Shown here in pieces: positions 15,501 to 23,595 of a stretch of 38,703 bases of DNA. The number at the start of each line of letters is the position of its first letter. Position 1 is the first letter of the stretch. Below the pieces are notes generated by a model, which made no database searches, was not told the DNA's origin, and saw only the letters and a program-made list of their open reading frames with translations. Source of the DNA: Candidatus Moraniibacteriota bacterium (lineage in GTDB: Bacteria > Patescibacteriota > Minisyncoccia > Moranbacterales > UBA1568); contig JAQTYF010000002.1 in the NCBI GenBank assembly GCA_028688415.1, positions 1 to 38,703 of the forward strand, given 5' to 3'. A program made the position numbers and the translations under genes.

Positions 15501-15975
15501 AAACGGAAAAATCAAACTGATCGATGGAAGAACGGGTCAAGCGTACGACAACGAGTCAACCGTGGGTGTCATGTACATCATGAAACTGAACCACTTGATC
15601 GAAGACAAGCTTCACATGCGAAGCATCGGGCCCTACTCTCTCATTACCCAACAGCCACTCGGTGGTAAAGCACAGTTCGGTGGACAGCGCTTCGGAGAAA
15701 TGGAAGTGTGGGCACTCGAAGGATACGGCGCTGCTTATACTCTCCAAGAAATGTTGACCATCAAATCCGATGATGTCGCAGGTCGTTCCAAGGCTTACGA
15801 GTCGATCATCAAAGGAGAACCAATCAAGAGTCCAAACTTGCCAGCTTCCTTCCATGTTCTCATCAATGAAATGAAAGGTCTCTGTCTCAATGTTGAACTG
15901 AAAGGAGTCAAAACTGAATCAGATGATGATGCTCCTGTGAAAATGGCACCAATCGTCGATGCTGAAACAGTCTAG
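12553..15975 (+). CDS. rpoB: DNA-directed RNA polymerase subunit beta
   Basis: A 1140-residue catalytic subunit of RNA polymerase, shorter than the E. coli protein (1342) because lineage-specific insertions are missing. The rifampicin-binding region starts near residue 387 (FFSSSQLSQFMDQ) and continues with HKRRLSAMGPGGLTRERAG. The Asp, His and Ser positions whose mutation gives resistance in E. coli all carry the sensitive residues. KLAGRHGNKGVIS and the C-terminal GGKAQFGGQRFGEMEVWALE, which contacts beta prime, are intact. rpoC follows after 42 bp. The leader is long. rplJ/rplL are not upstream, unlike the classical rpoBC cluster. Confidence 0.99.
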   Translation: MSNTEKALRVKDSFGKESSLSKRRFFNNRIMVSLPDLIEVQKDSYQWFWDKGLKELFSEINPITDFTSKDLELTVDEYYLDEPKYSALVSKNKNISYEAPLRAKATLLMKQTGEVKEQEIYLGDFPIMTERGTFIINGVERVVVSQLIRSPGVFFTMDYQKGKKLFGAKIIPNRGAWLEIETDMDGVISVKIDRKRKLPITSLFKAFGIDEKHIREAFVDEEEQKYLDATFIKDPANNQGEAYREVYKRLRPGDLATEENARQMINAMFFNFERYDFGAVGRYRLNQRLSIEREDTEENRILNTDDLILIVKEVIRLNNDLEARPDDIDHLGNRRVRAVGELIQNKLRVGIYRMVRNIKDRMSTCDPETVVPGQLINPRPVAASVKEFFSSSQLSQFMDQVNPLAELEHKRRLSAMGPGGLTRERAGFEVRDVHHSHYGRICPIETPEGPNIGLVGHLASYARVNEYGFLETPYLIVKKEVKATKEELVNRILTEDVAGVAKSGDMLAEDMAKKVAEKMKGKTVKVKPFVTLDIEYLNAIVEDKKIIAHAGIEIDEYHNIVQGMVEARVKGHPETIEAEVVDYIDVSVKQCISIATALIPFVEHDDANRALMGSNMQRQAVSCIVPEAPIIGTGIEDKAARDSGQVVLSHSAGEVIAVDGGHIVVRSKSPAGAKKEYFDQEYILQSFEKSNAFTSMNQIPRVEKGQKVAKGEMLADGASTDHGELALGQNMVVAFLAWHGYDYEDAIIVSEKVVQADRWSSVHIEDFSIDVRDTKLGPEVVTRDIPNIGEDRLKNLDESGIIRIGAEISSGDIIIGKITPKGEGDLTAEERLLRVIFGEKSRDVKDSSLYLPHGEHGKVVDVKIFSRERGDKLPMGVFQQIQVSIAQMRKISVGDKLAGRHGNKGVISYIAAAEDMPYLPDGTPVDIILNSLGVASRMNLGQVLETHLGWAAKTLGYKVASMALDGVSEGDIKKELKAAGLPENGKIKLIDGRTGQAYDNESTVGVMYIMKLNHLIEDKLHMRSIGPYSLITQQPLGGKAQFGGQRFGEMEVWALEGYGAAYTLQEMLTIKSDDVAGRSKAYESIIKGEPIKSPNLPASFHVLINEMKGLCLNVELKGVKTESDDDAPVKMAPIVDAETV

Positions 15976-16017
15976 TCTCTACTTTCTTTATCTTATTTCT
16001 ATTCAACGTTAAAAACT

Positions 16018-19000
16018 ATGGAAAATATTACGAAGGTAAGTGATTTCGAGAGCGTCCGACTGACACTCGCGAGCACCGATCAGATTCTTGAATGGTCTCA
16101 CGGTGAAATCACCAAACCAGAAACAATCAACTATCGCACTCAAAGGTATGAGCCAGATGGACTTTTCTGCGAGAAGATTTTTGGTCCTGCCAAAGATTGG
16201 GAATGTTATTGTGGGAAATACAAAAGAATTCGTTACAACGGAATTGTCTGTGATAAATGCGGTGTCGAAGTGACTCGTTCTATTGTTCGTCGTGAACGTA
16301 TGGGACATATCAAACTCGCGACACCAGTATCTCACATCTGGTTTCTCCGAGGTGTTCCATCAAAAATCGGATTGGTACTCGGTATCTCTCCTCAGGATCT
16401 CGAACGAGTGATCTATTTTTCTTCCTACATCATTATGGAAGTGAATGAAAGTCTCAAAGCTCAGTCACTCGAACAGCTCGAGAAAGAGTACAAGAACAAA
16501 CAGAAAGAATTGAAAGGAGACAACAGCAAAGATGCGCTCGTACAGGACAAGGTTATTGATGAACTCAAAGAACAGTATCGTTCTACCAAGGATGAAATCC
16601 GTAATCTTCGCCCATATCAGATTCTTTCAGAAATCGATTATTTCAATCTTTCCAGTCGTTTTGGACAGGTCTTCACTGCTGGTATTGGTGCTGAAGCAGT
16701 CAGAAAAATCTTGGAAAAAATTGATGTCAAGAAACAGCTCCAGGTGCTCAAAGAAGAATTGGATGCGAACGAATCAGTGGATCAGAAAAAACTTCTGCAA
16801 CGTTTGAAAGTGTACCAAGGATTTGAGAAAGCAAATCTCCGTTTTGAATGGATGTTGCCGACGGCTATCCCAGTGATTCCGCCAGATCTCCGTCCAATGG
16901 TGGCTCTCGATGGCGGTCGTTTCGCGACCTCTGATTTGAACGATCTTTATCGTCGTATCATCAATCGTAACAATCGTCTCAAAAAATTGATTTCGATCGG
17001 TGCTCCAGAAGTGATCACTCGCAATGAAAAAAGAATGTTGCAGGAAGCAGTGGATGCACTTTTCGACAACAGTGCTCGTCGTGGACAGGCTTCGACAGCT
17101 GCTTCGACTGGACAGCGTCGTGCCCTCCGTTCTCTCGCTGATGCACTCAAGGGAAAACAGGGTCGTTTCCGTCAAAACCTCTTAGGAAAACGCGTCGATT
17201 ATTCTGGACGTTCCGTTATCGTCGTTGGACCGAGCTTGAAATTGCATCAGTGTGGTTTGCCAAAGAAAATGGCACTCGAACTTTTCAAACCTTTCATCAT
17301 CAATAAACTCATCGAAAAAGAATTGGCACACAACGTGCGTACCGGAGGAAGAATGGTAGATGCTGAAACAGAAGAAGCTTATGAGATTCTCGATGAAATT
17401 ATCGAGCACCACTACGTACTTCTGAACCGCGCCCCAACTCTCCATCGTCTTTCTATTCAGGCATTCCAACCAGTACTTATTGAAGGTAAGGCTATTCGTC
17501 TCCATCCTATGGTGTGTTCTGCGTTCAACGCTGACTTCGACGGTGACCAGATGGCTGTTCACGTACCGCTGACTGATCAGGCTCGTCATGAAAGTGCAAC
17601 GATCATGTTGTCTTCCAAGAACTTGCTCAAACCAGCTTCTGGAGAACCTATTGTTTCTGCAACGCTCGATATGGTGCTTGGTATTTATTACCTCACACAC
17701 ATCAAAGAAACAGGAAAAGGAAAAGGGAAAGCATTTGGAACAATGGATGAAGCTATTCTTGCTTATCAGAACGGATTGGTGGCAGTAAACGTCGCTGTGA
17801 AACTTTTGTGGGAAGGAAAAATGATCGAAACATCAGTAGGACGTATTTTGTTCAATGATATTCTTCCAGAAAGCCTTCGATTCCTCAATGAAGAAATGAT
17901 CAAGAAAGATCTCAAAGTGATTATGTCTCGCATCATCGAAACCCTTGGTCAAGATGAAGCAGCCAAGTTTGCTGATCGTATGAAAGATCTCGGATTCAAA
18001 TCGGTATCTGAATCTGGTATCAGTTGGGGTATGGATGATCTCATCGTTCCAAAAGAGAAAGTGGCATTGATGGCAAAAGCTGAAGAGCACATTGCTGAAG
18101 TCAAGGGTCAATACAACATGGGTCTTTTGACGAATGAAGAACGAAAAAATCGCGTCATCGAAATCTGGAACGAAACGAAAAACAAGATTGCTGATGTTGT
18201 ACGTGCTTCGATCGATAAAGAAGGTCCAGTGTACGCCATGGTGTATTCCAAGGCTCGTGGATCTGAATCAGTAGTTGTTCAGTTGACTGGTATGAAAGGT
18301 CTTATGGCCGGACCAACCGGTGAAACAATCGAACTGCCTGTGAAGAGCTCATTTAAAGAAGGTTTGAACGTTCTCGAATATTTCATCTCGACTCACGGAG
18401 CTCGTAAAGGTATGGCTGATACCGCTCTCCGTACTGCTTCTGCTGGTTACCTCACTCGTCGTCTCGTCGATGTTGCTCAGGATATTATCGTACGAGAAGA
18501 AGACTGTAAGGATACCGAAGGAGCATTCCTCTATCGTGAAGACTCTGACGCTATTGGACATAGCTTCGCAGCTCGTGTCGAAGGCAGAGTGTTGGTAGAA
18601 AATGTGGTTGCTCCTGAAACGAAGGAAGTGCTCGCAAAGAAAGGTGATCTCATCGATAAGGCTCAGGCCAAACTCATCGAAAATAAGGATGTGAAGAAGG
18701 TAAAAATCCGTAGTTTGGTCACGTGTAAATCTCGTCGAGGAGTATGTCGTCTCTGTTATGGTATCGACCTTGGTCGCAGTGAACTCGTGAAACTCGGAGC
18801 ATCAGTCGGAGTGGTTGCTGCTCAGGCTATCGGTGAACCAGGAACACAGCTCACGATGCGTACGTTCCATGTCGGTGGTGTCGTCGGATCAGATATTACT
18901 CAAGGTTTGCCACGCGTCGAAGAAATCGTCGAAGCTCGTATCCCGAAGACCCAGGCTATTCTTTGCGAAGTCGATGGACAAGTGAAATCAATCATCAAAG

Positions 19001-19611
19001 AAAATGCCAAAGTAGTGAAAATTACTGTAGAGGATAATGAGAAGAAACTCTATGAGTATCAGGCTCCTATCAATGTGGCACTTCGCGTAAAAGAGAACGA
19101 CCTCGTTTCTGTCGGAGCCGTTCTGTCCGAAGGGCATCTCGATCTCCACAAACTTTTCACTGTGATGGGTCAAGAAACGGTGCATCGCTATATCGTTCGT
19201 GAAATCGAAGAAATATACGCCGCACAGGGTGAAGCGATCAATGATAAACATATCGAAGTAGTTATTCGTCAGATGATGTCTCGTATTCGTGTCGTCGATC
19301 CAGGAGAGACAATGCTTCTTCCGGGAGATATTGTCGAGAAGGATCAATTCCTCGATGCCAACGAAAAAGCCGTGGAAGACGGAGGACGTGAAGCTACTGG
19401 TGAATCTATGGTACTTGGTATTACCAAAGTAGCTCTCTCAACCGAATCTTTCCTTTCTGCTGCATCATTTATGGAGACCGCTCGGGTGCTCATCAATGCT
19501 GCTATCGCTGGTAAAGAAGATCGTTTGCGAGGACTCAAGGAAAACGTCATTATCGGACGTCTCATTCCTGCTGGTACTGGGTATCGTGAACCAGGACAGC
19601 CTCGAGCTTAG
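16018..19611 (+). CDS. rpoC: DNA-directed RNA polymerase subunit beta prime
   Basis: A 1197-residue catalytic subunit. The active-site motif NADFDGDQM lies at 504-512, with three Asp for Mg2+. The N-terminal zinc site is C63, C65, C78, C81. The second zinc site has C903, C910 and C913, plus an upstream Cys near 830 (REEDCKDTEG). The trigger-loop region (GPTGETIELPVKSSF) and the bridge helix are recognisable. It is co-transcribed with rpoB and ends at a strong terminator. Confidence 0.99.
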   Translation: MENITKVSDFESVRLTLASTDQILEWSHGEITKPETINYRTQRYEPDGLFCEKIFGPAKDWECYCGKYKRIRYNGIVCDKCGVEVTRSIVRRERMGHIKLATPVSHIWFLRGVPSKIGLVLGISPQDLERVIYFSSYIIMEVNESLKAQSLEQLEKEYKNKQKELKGDNSKDALVQDKVIDELKEQYRSTKDEIRNLRPYQILSEIDYFNLSSRFGQVFTAGIGAEAVRKILEKIDVKKQLQVLKEELDANESVDQKKLLQRLKVYQGFEKANLRFEWMLPTAIPVIPPDLRPMVALDGGRFATSDLNDLYRRIINRNNRLKKLISIGAPEVITRNEKRMLQEAVDALFDNSARRGQASTAASTGQRRALRSLADALKGKQGRFRQNLLGKRVDYSGRSVIVVGPSLKLHQCGLPKKMALELFKPFIINKLIEKELAHNVRTGGRMVDAETEEAYEILDEIIEHHYVLLNRAPTLHRLSIQAFQPVLIEGKAIRLHPMVCSAFNADFDGDQMAVHVPLTDQARHESATIMLSSKNLLKPASGEPIVSATLDMVLGIYYLTHIKETGKGKGKAFGTMDEAILAYQNGLVAVNVAVKLLWEGKMIETSVGRILFNDILPESLRFLNEEMIKKDLKVIMSRIIETLGQDEAAKFADRMKDLGFKSVSESGISWGMDDLIVPKEKVALMAKAEEHIAEVKGQYNMGLLTNEERKNRVIEIWNETKNKIADVVRASIDKEGPVYAMVYSKARGSESVVVQLTGMKGLMAGPTGETIELPVKSSFKEGLNVLEYFISTHGARKGMADTALRTASAGYLTRRLVDVAQDIIVREEDCKDTEGAFLYREDSDAIGHSFAARVEGRVLVENVVAPETKEVLAKKGDLIDKAQAKLIENKDVKKVKIRSLVTCKSRRGVCRLCYGIDLGRSELVKLGASVGVVAAQAIGEPGTQLTMRTFHVGGVVGSDITQGLPRVEEIVEARIPKTQAILCEVDGQVKSIIKENAKVVKITVEDNEKKLYEYQAPINVALRVKENDLVSVGAVLSEGHLDLHKLFTVMGQETVHRYIVREIEEIYAAQGEAINDKHIEVVIRQMMSRIRVVDPGETMLLPGDIVEKDQFLDANEKAVEDGGREATGESMVLGITKVALSTESFLSAASFMETARVLINAAIAGKEDRLRGLKENVIIGRLIPAGTGYREPGQPRA

Positions 19612-19631
19612 GCAACCCTTGTTGTCTGACA

Positions 19632-19675
19632 AAAAAGAAAACACTCCTGAATATATCAGAGGGTGTTTTCTTTTT
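19632..19675 (+). terminator. rpoBC terminator
   Basis: A 15-pair stem (19632-19646 with 19661-19675, one G-T pair) with a 14-nt loop. The 3' arm ends in a TTTTT tract. Confidence 0.85.
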
Positions 19676-19686
19676 GATTTTTCTTA

Positions 19687-19739
19687 TTGACATTGAAAAT
19701 ATATTTTCTTCTCGACGTGAAAAAAAATTGTGGTATAAT
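19687..19739 (+). promoter_or_regulatory. Extended -10 promoter
   Basis: TGGTATAAT (19731-19739) is an extended -10 box. No good -35 lies at the usual distance; a TTGACA at 19687-19692 is too far upstream to pair with it. It drives the gene at 19767. Confidence 0.55.
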
Positions 19740-19766
19740 AAAATCATACAAAAATAATACAAAAAT

Positions 19767-20393
19767 ATGGACACAGAAATCAATTGGCAAAAAGTAGTAA
19801 TCATGTTTATTGCTGTGAGTAGTGTCGCTTTCATCTTCTTTCTTCTCGGAAGAAAGAGTACAGAGAGAGTAGTTATTGCACCGACAGTGATGCCAGAAAA
19901 TATCTCGGTACAGAAGACTGTGGAGCCTGAATCGGTACCGCTGGCAGAGGAACCCAATACTTATAAAAATGAACAATACGGATTTGGCGTTATCTCTCTC
20001 GCTCAAGCACAGGAATCGACAGAATGTCAGGCCGAAGCGAAATACGCGTATGATCCTGTACGTGAATATATTTTTTCAGATACGATGGTAGAATGTGCCG
20101 GAAGCGCTATCAAAGATCATGAGGATTTTTATACGAAACAAGGGGGTCAGCTTGAAACATTGGTTTTTGATATCACCAAATGTGACGACGCAGTGACTGA
20201 CAAAGTGGAGAAAGTCTTCTGTGATAAATATGTCAAGACAACAGAGATTGAAGGAAGCGCCGTCGGAGCTAGATGGCCAACTGGAAAATGGATAAAGAGT
20301 GGTGAATACCTTACCTTCTTCACTCCTCTCGCATCTCAGAATTCTGATCTTCTCAGAACGCAGTACAAGTTCTTGATGAGAACACAGGAATAA
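19767..20393 (+). CDS. Membrane-anchored hypothetical protein, 208 aa
   Basis: One hydrophobic segment (residues about 10-28) after MDTEINWQK suggests an N-terminal anchor. A low-complexity linker (about 33-68) and an extracellular domain with paired cysteines (C90, C109, C138, C149) follow. No family is recognised. It is a single-gene unit with its own promoter and terminator between rpoC and ndk. Confidence 0.7.
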   Translation: MDTEINWQKVVIMFIAVSSVAFIFFLLGRKSTERVVIAPTVMPENISVQKTVEPESVPLAEEPNTYKNEQYGFGVISLAQAQESTECQAEAKYAYDPVREYIFSDTMVECAGSAIKDHEDFYTKQGGQLETLVFDITKCDDAVTDKVEKVFCDKYVKTTEIEGSAVGARWPTGKWIKSGEYLTFFTPLASQNSDLLRTQYKFLMRTQE

Positions 20394-20422
20394 TATTTCT
20401 AGAGAAAAGAATGAAAACCAAG

Positions 20423-20452
20423 AAAACAATCCCTCATAGAAGGGATTGTTTT
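20423..20452 (+). terminator. Intrinsic terminator
   Basis: A 12-bp perfect stem (20423-20434 with 20441-20452) with a 6-nt loop, ending in TTTT. It closes the unit 19767-20393. Confidence 0.8.
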
Positions 20453-20462
20453 GGTGAAAATA

Positions 20463-20491
20463 TTGCCAGAATGACCAGAGGGTGTCATAAT
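20463..20491 (+). promoter_or_regulatory. ndk promoter
   Basis: TTGCCA (20463-20468), 17-nt spacer, CATAAT (20486-20491). The predicted start near 20498 excludes the in-frame ATG at 20490 as the ndk start. Confidence 0.7.
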
Positions 20492-20531
20492 GGGCAATAT
20501 AAATTGTATTAAGTTGATAAACGTAATGTCT

Positions 20532-21137
20532 ATGGCAACATACGAGAAAAGAGAGCGTACACTCATCATCCTCAAACCGGATGCTATCCAGCGAACACTT
20601 ATCGGGGAAATTATCAAGCGTATCGAACGTACAGGACTCAAATTTACTGCGATGAAACTCAATATCGCAACAGAAGACCAATGCTGGAAACACTATAACA
20701 AGGATGATGAATGGTACCAGAAGAAAGGGGAAAGAATGGTAAATGATCGCAAAGAAAACAATCTCCCAATAGAGAAGGAAGCTATCGAATATGGGAAAGA
20801 TATTATTCGAACGGTTGTGGGATATATCGTTTGTGGACCAAGTCTCGTCGCTGTTGTTGAAGGGCACGGTGCGACCACTATTGTGAAAAAAATTGTCGGA
20901 AGTACTGAACCTGTAACATCGGATATCGGTACGATTCGTGGAGATTTTACTATTGATTCATACGGCCTTTCCGCTCTCGATAACCGCGCAGTACGTAATC
21001 TCATTCATTGTTCAGAGAACTGGGAAGAAGCAGAAAAAGAAATTCCTATCTGGTTTGATGAAAAAGAAATTATCAATTATCGTCTCGTACAAGAACAAAT
21101 TTTGTATGATGTAAACCTTGATGGTATTTTGGAATAG
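20532..21137 (+). CDS. ndk: Nucleoside diphosphate kinase, long form
   Basis: Moves the gamma-phosphate between nucleoside di- and triphosphates through a phospho-His intermediate. The start MATYEKRERTLIILKPDA carries the conserved Lys (K15), and NLIHCSE holds the catalytic His (H159; usually NxxHGSD). At 201 residues it is about 60 longer than the usual 140-150. Between HY (54-55) and CGP (101-103) there is a charged insert of about 27 residues, and the C-terminus is extended by about 20-30. An ATG at 20526 is an alternative start. It is monocistronic, with its own promoter and terminator. Confidence 0.95.
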   Translation: MATYEKRERTLIILKPDAIQRTLIGEIIKRIERTGLKFTAMKLNIATEDQCWKHYNKDDEWYQKKGERMVNDRKENNLPIEKEAIEYGKDIIRTVVGYIVCGPSLVAVVEGHGATTIVKKIVGSTEPVTSDIGTIRGDFTIDSYGLSALDNRAVRNLIHCSENWEEAEKEIPIWFDEKEIINYRLVQEQILYDVNLDGILE

Positions 21138-21152
21138 ATTTTCTACGAAGTG

Positions 21153-21183
21153 AGCAGTCTCGTATGGATGAGACTGCTTTTTT
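21153..21183 (+). terminator. ndk terminator
   Basis: AGCAGTCTC (21153-21161) pairs with GAGACTGCT (21170-21178) around an 8-nt loop, followed by a T-run. Confidence 0.9.
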
Positions 21184-21223
21184 CTTTCGGGCTGTAGTAT
21201 ATCGGCAGTACGTATGCATGGGG

Positions 21224-21249
21224 GTAAAAGTAAATGATTTTACTTTTAC
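21224..21249. repeat. 11-bp perfect inverted repeat upstream of tRNA-Pro
   Basis: GTAAAAGTAAA (21224-21234) and its complement (21239-21249) with a TGAT loop. It lies 31 bp before tRNA-Pro. No T-tract terminator follows. Confidence 0.85.
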
Positions 21250-21280
21250 GGGAATTTCAGCGAAGCTTTATCTTTATTGT

Positions 21281-21351
21281 CGGGGTGTCGTATAGTGGTA
21301 GTACGCAAGGCTGGGGGTCTTGTAGTCGGAGTCCGATTCTCCGCGCCCCGA
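21281..21351 (+). tRNA. tRNA-Pro (anticodon GGG)
   Basis: The acceptor is CGGGGTG/CGCCCCG with discriminator A21351, the D arm is GTAT/GTAC, the anticodon stem is CAAGG/TCTTG with loop CTGGGGG (anticodon GGG), and the T arm is CGGAG-TCCGATT-CTCCG. CCA is not encoded. Its 3' end (CCCGACAATGAA, 21347-21358) recurs at 21422-21433. Confidence 0.95.
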
Positions 21352-21421
21352 CAATGAAGTTAAATTCCCCGGAGCTTATAGGTCTGGTTCCCCACCAGAG
21401 GCGGACAGGGATTCCCAGCAG

Positions 21422-21433
21422 CCCGACAATGAA
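21422..21433 (+). repeat. Second copy of the tRNA-Pro 3' end (12 bp)
   Basis: An exact copy of 21347-21358, 75 bp downstream. The sequence between has GC-rich tRNA-like pieces (ATTCCCAGCAGCCCGAC) and a 6-bp hairpin (TCTGGT/ACCAGA). It resembles the arrangement behind tRNA-Gly but is shorter. Confidence 0.6.
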
Positions 21434-21438
21434 ATTAT

Positions 21439-22110
21439 TTATTTTTTCTGTGGTTGGAGTAGGGGTAGGAGTATCTGTCCGACAAGCCAGGAAGCAAGTG
21501 CCCAAACAAGAAAGATCCAGTATGGTATGTTGAGTATCCTGAGAAATTCGCCCGTATAGTACCATTGCCCGCTCTGTGTACCAGCGATTTCGATAACGAG
21601 TCCCGTAAATACACCATAGAGAAACATGCACCAATCGTTGTATGTGTGATAGAAGAATACTGTTATCACGAAAAGAATACCGAGAAAGAATAAACGAATA
21701 TCATGTGTTCCTGCGAAATACAGTGTTCCGAGAAGCAGTATAAGAAGTGCGAGCGCAGGAAAGAGTCTCTTTTGTGAGACATGGAAGTCTGCTTTCATAT
21801 ACACACGAGTCCAGTGAAGAAAATAAAACGCCCAGAGTACCGTCTGAAAGTAGGGTATACCGAAAAATGTTGTAGTGGTAAAGAAGAATACCCCGTTTGC
21901 GACAGTAGCGATATCATTGAGTGTCATTGCTACAGATATGAGTATGAATGCAACAATTTCTTTTTTACTGAGCGGGTAAAACATTATCCACCAGAAGAGA
22001 AGAAAGAGGCAAAGTTTGATAATATCAGAGGGAACAAGTACGAGAATAAGAGTAGTCCCTATGAGTTGGAACAGAATACGCGCCCAAGAATTATTTTGGA
22101 GAGAAAGCAT
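21439..22110 (-). CDS. Polytopic membrane protein, 223 aa
   Basis: Seven to eight hydrophobic helices fill the protein. Aromatic motifs include ANGVFFFTTTTFFG, HWTRVYMK and GQWYYTGEF near the C-terminus. The family is not recognised; the layout slightly resembles carotenoid-cyclase-like membrane proteins, which is a guess. The ATG at 22108-22110 is chosen over a longer frame because a promoter-like TTTACT-N17-TATACT on the minus strand (22139-22167) places the transcript start between the two. Confidence 0.7.
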   Translation of the reverse strand: MLSLQNNSWARILFQLIGTTLILVLVPSDIIKLCLFLLFWWIMFYPLSKKEIVAFILISVAMTLNDIATVANGVFFFTTTTFFGIPYFQTVLWAFYFLHWTRVYMKADFHVSQKRLFPALALLILLLGTLYFAGTHDIRLFFLGILFVITVFFYHTYNDWCMFLYGVFTGLVIEIAGTQSGQWYYTGEFLRILNIPYWIFLVWALASWLVGQILLPLLQPQKK

Positions 22111-22138
22111 ACTGTGTGCTGAGTACTTTATACAATGT

Positions 22139-22167
22139 AGTATAGAAGAAGAGGTATACAAAGTAAA
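22139..22167 (-). promoter_or_regulatory. Promoter of the polytopic membrane protein
   Basis: On the minus strand, TTTACT (22162-22167), 17-nt spacer, TATACT (22139-22144), 28 bp before the chosen ATG. Confidence 0.5.
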
Positions 22168-22252
22168 ATAGAAACACTGCTGTAGTACTTGAAATTTCGT
22201 CGCTCGCTTCAAATGAAAATAAGCTTTCATTTAAGGGATTGTTAGGAATTAT

Positions 22253-22288
22253 AAAAATCCTCCCCGTGAGTTTGTGGGGAGGATTTTT
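22253..22288. terminator. Bidirectional terminator behind rpmB
   Basis: AAAAATCCTCCCC (22253-22265) and its exact complement (22276-22288) form a 13-bp stem with a 10-nt loop and A/T tracts on both sides. It ends the minus-strand rpmB transcript. Confidence 0.85.
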
Positions 22289-22321
22289 GATTCAGAAAAA
22301 AGAGAGTAATCAAAGAAACGA

Positions 22322-22498
22322 CTATTTCGTGACTTTGGCCAAGGTGCGAAGGGCACGAGTGGAAAGGCTCAATTTCACACCACCGACACGCTTGGTCTGG
22401 AGGTTGATCTTGAATGTGCGACGAGTAGCGATATTGGAATGACTACGGGCATTTCCTGTGGCGGTTCCACGTCCGGTGAGTTGGCATGTTCGGCTCAT
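22322..22498 (-). CDS. rpmB: 50S ribosomal protein bL28
   Basis: The 58-residue protein starts [20 protein letters not shown], the typical bL28 opening, and is shorter than E. coli L28 (78). The ATG at 22496-22498 is chosen because the upstream continuation of the frame has no bL28 similarity. It stands alone, away from rpmG. It has a terminator at 22253-22288. A TTGCCA-N17-TACCTT pair upstream on the minus strand is a weak promoter candidate. Confidence 0.9.
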   Translation of the reverse strand: MSRTCQLTGRGTATGNARSHSNIATRRTFKINLQTKRVGGVKLSLSTRALRTLAKVTK

Positions 22499-22555
22499 AA
22501 GAGTATCTAGATATATTATGTAAAGTAAGGTATCATATACGTAGTCTTTTGGCAA

Positions 22556-22586
22556 GGCACGCACCGTCGCTCGCGAGCGACGTGCC
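22556..22586. repeat. GC-rich palindromic element
   Basis: The core CGTCGCTCGCGAGCGACG (22565-22582) is a perfect 18-bp palindrome, flanked by GGCAC and GTGCC. It lies between divergent rpmB and the M50 gene. Its composition differs from the AT-rich surroundings. Confidence 0.8.
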
Positions 22587-22711
22587 AAGACACTGCCTCT
22601 TGTAAGTGAGGTATCAGAAGGTATATCGAGTATTTTTCCAAATCTTTCCTTTTCTTTCCCTTTCTCCGCAAATATGACCGGCAACGACCAGGAGTTCAGA
22701 AAAGAAAAAAT

Positions 22712-22741
22712 TTGAGAAAATACCATTACTTTATTCATAAT
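22712..22741 (+). promoter_or_regulatory. Probable promoter of the M50 protease gene
   Basis: TTGAGA (22712-22717), 18-nt spacer, CATAAT (22736-22741), 17 bp before the ATG. Confidence 0.5.
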
Positions 22742-22758
22742 TTCTTCTTCTTAAAAAT

Positions 22759-23481
22759 ATGGCCAATGAAATAGTATTGATTGGATTCTATATATTGACA
22801 CTCATTTATTCTGTGATCATTCATGAGGTATCACACGGAGTGACGGCGCTCTGGCTTGGCGACATGACTGCTAAATATGCCGATCGTCTCAATCTGAATC
22901 CGCTCAAGCATATTGATCCGTTTGGTTCGGTTATCCTTCCGATACTTCTGTTTTTTAGTACAGGATTTGCTTTTGGTTGGGCCAAGCCAGTACCGTATAA
23001 CCCTTACAACCTCCGTGATCAGAAATGGGGGCCAGTTTGGGTTGCTCTCGCTGGTCCTGGATCGAATATTTTGCTTGCTATGATTGCCGCGTTTATTGCG
23101 AAAATATTGCCCCTGACACCGTTGGTCAAACGAGATATTATGGAACGTTTTATTGGGGTCGTTGGTGGTGGAGGGGATTTTATGGATCGCTTCTCATTGC
23201 TTGCAGAGTCTCTTTCTGGATCGCTGTCGAGTGTCTTTTTCGGACTATTGCTCTTGGTTATTTTTTGGAATGTTGTTTTGGCGTGTTTTAATCTTCTTCC
23301 TATACCACCACTTGATGGTTCCAAACTTCTGTACGTATTGTTTCCAATTCGTGAAAGAACGATGTTTTTCCTCGAGCAATATGGCTTGTTTCTGCTTTTA
23401 ATAGTGATTCTCTTTGTTTCTGCTCCTATTAGTATTTTCATCAACTTTGTCTTGAGTCTCTTCCTCCGGTTTGCCTTGTAA
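22759..23481 (+). CDS. Site-2 protease family (M50) intramembrane metalloprotease
   Basis: A 240-residue multi-pass protein. H22-E23-V24-S25-H26 in the first helix is the HExxH zinc site. NLLPIPPLDG (178-187) in a later helix supplies the third ligand, D186. FGWAKPVPYNPYNLRD (72-87) is typical of the short YwhC-like M50 subgroup. No PDZ domain is present. The family cuts substrates within the membrane, often in regulated proteolysis; the substrate here is unknown. It stands alone between rpmB and rpsL. Confidence 0.92.
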   Translation: MANEIVLIGFYILTLIYSVIIHEVSHGVTALWLGDMTAKYADRLNLNPLKHIDPFGSVILPILLFFSTGFAFGWAKPVPYNPYNLRDQKWGPVWVALAGPGSNILLAMIAAFIAKILPLTPLVKRDIMERFIGVVGGGGDFMDRFSLLAESLSGSLSSVFFGLLLLVIFWNVVLACFNLLPIPPLDGSKLLYVLFPIRERTMFFLEQYGLFLLLIVILFVSAPISIFINFVLSLFLRFAL

Positions 23482-23558
23482 AGAAGTGTTCATTTTTTTG
23501 ATCGTAAAAATGAGAAAATCGGTAACTTAATGAATACAAATTGAAGAGGATTTACGGG

Positions 23559-23594
23559 CCCGCCCGCAACGCTTCGCGAAGCGTTGCGGGCGGG
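23559..23594. repeat. 36-bp perfect palindrome directly upstream of the rpsL promoter
   Basis: Two exact 18-base complementary halves with no loop (centre 23576/23577, core GCTTCGCGAAGC), strongly GC-rich in an AT-rich region. Its right end is 1 bp from the -35 box of the rpsL promoter. Confidence 0.95.
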
Positions 23595-23595
23595 G

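Noticed and set aside
20490-20531. Upstream ATG in frame with ndk adding 14 residues.
   Set aside because: It overlaps the -10 box of the ndk promoter, so it would not be in the mRNA.
22499-22738. N-terminal continuation of the rpmB frame giving a 138-residue protein.
   Set aside because: The first 80 residues have no bL28 similarity, cross a GC-rich palindrome, and the internal ATG gives the exact family start.
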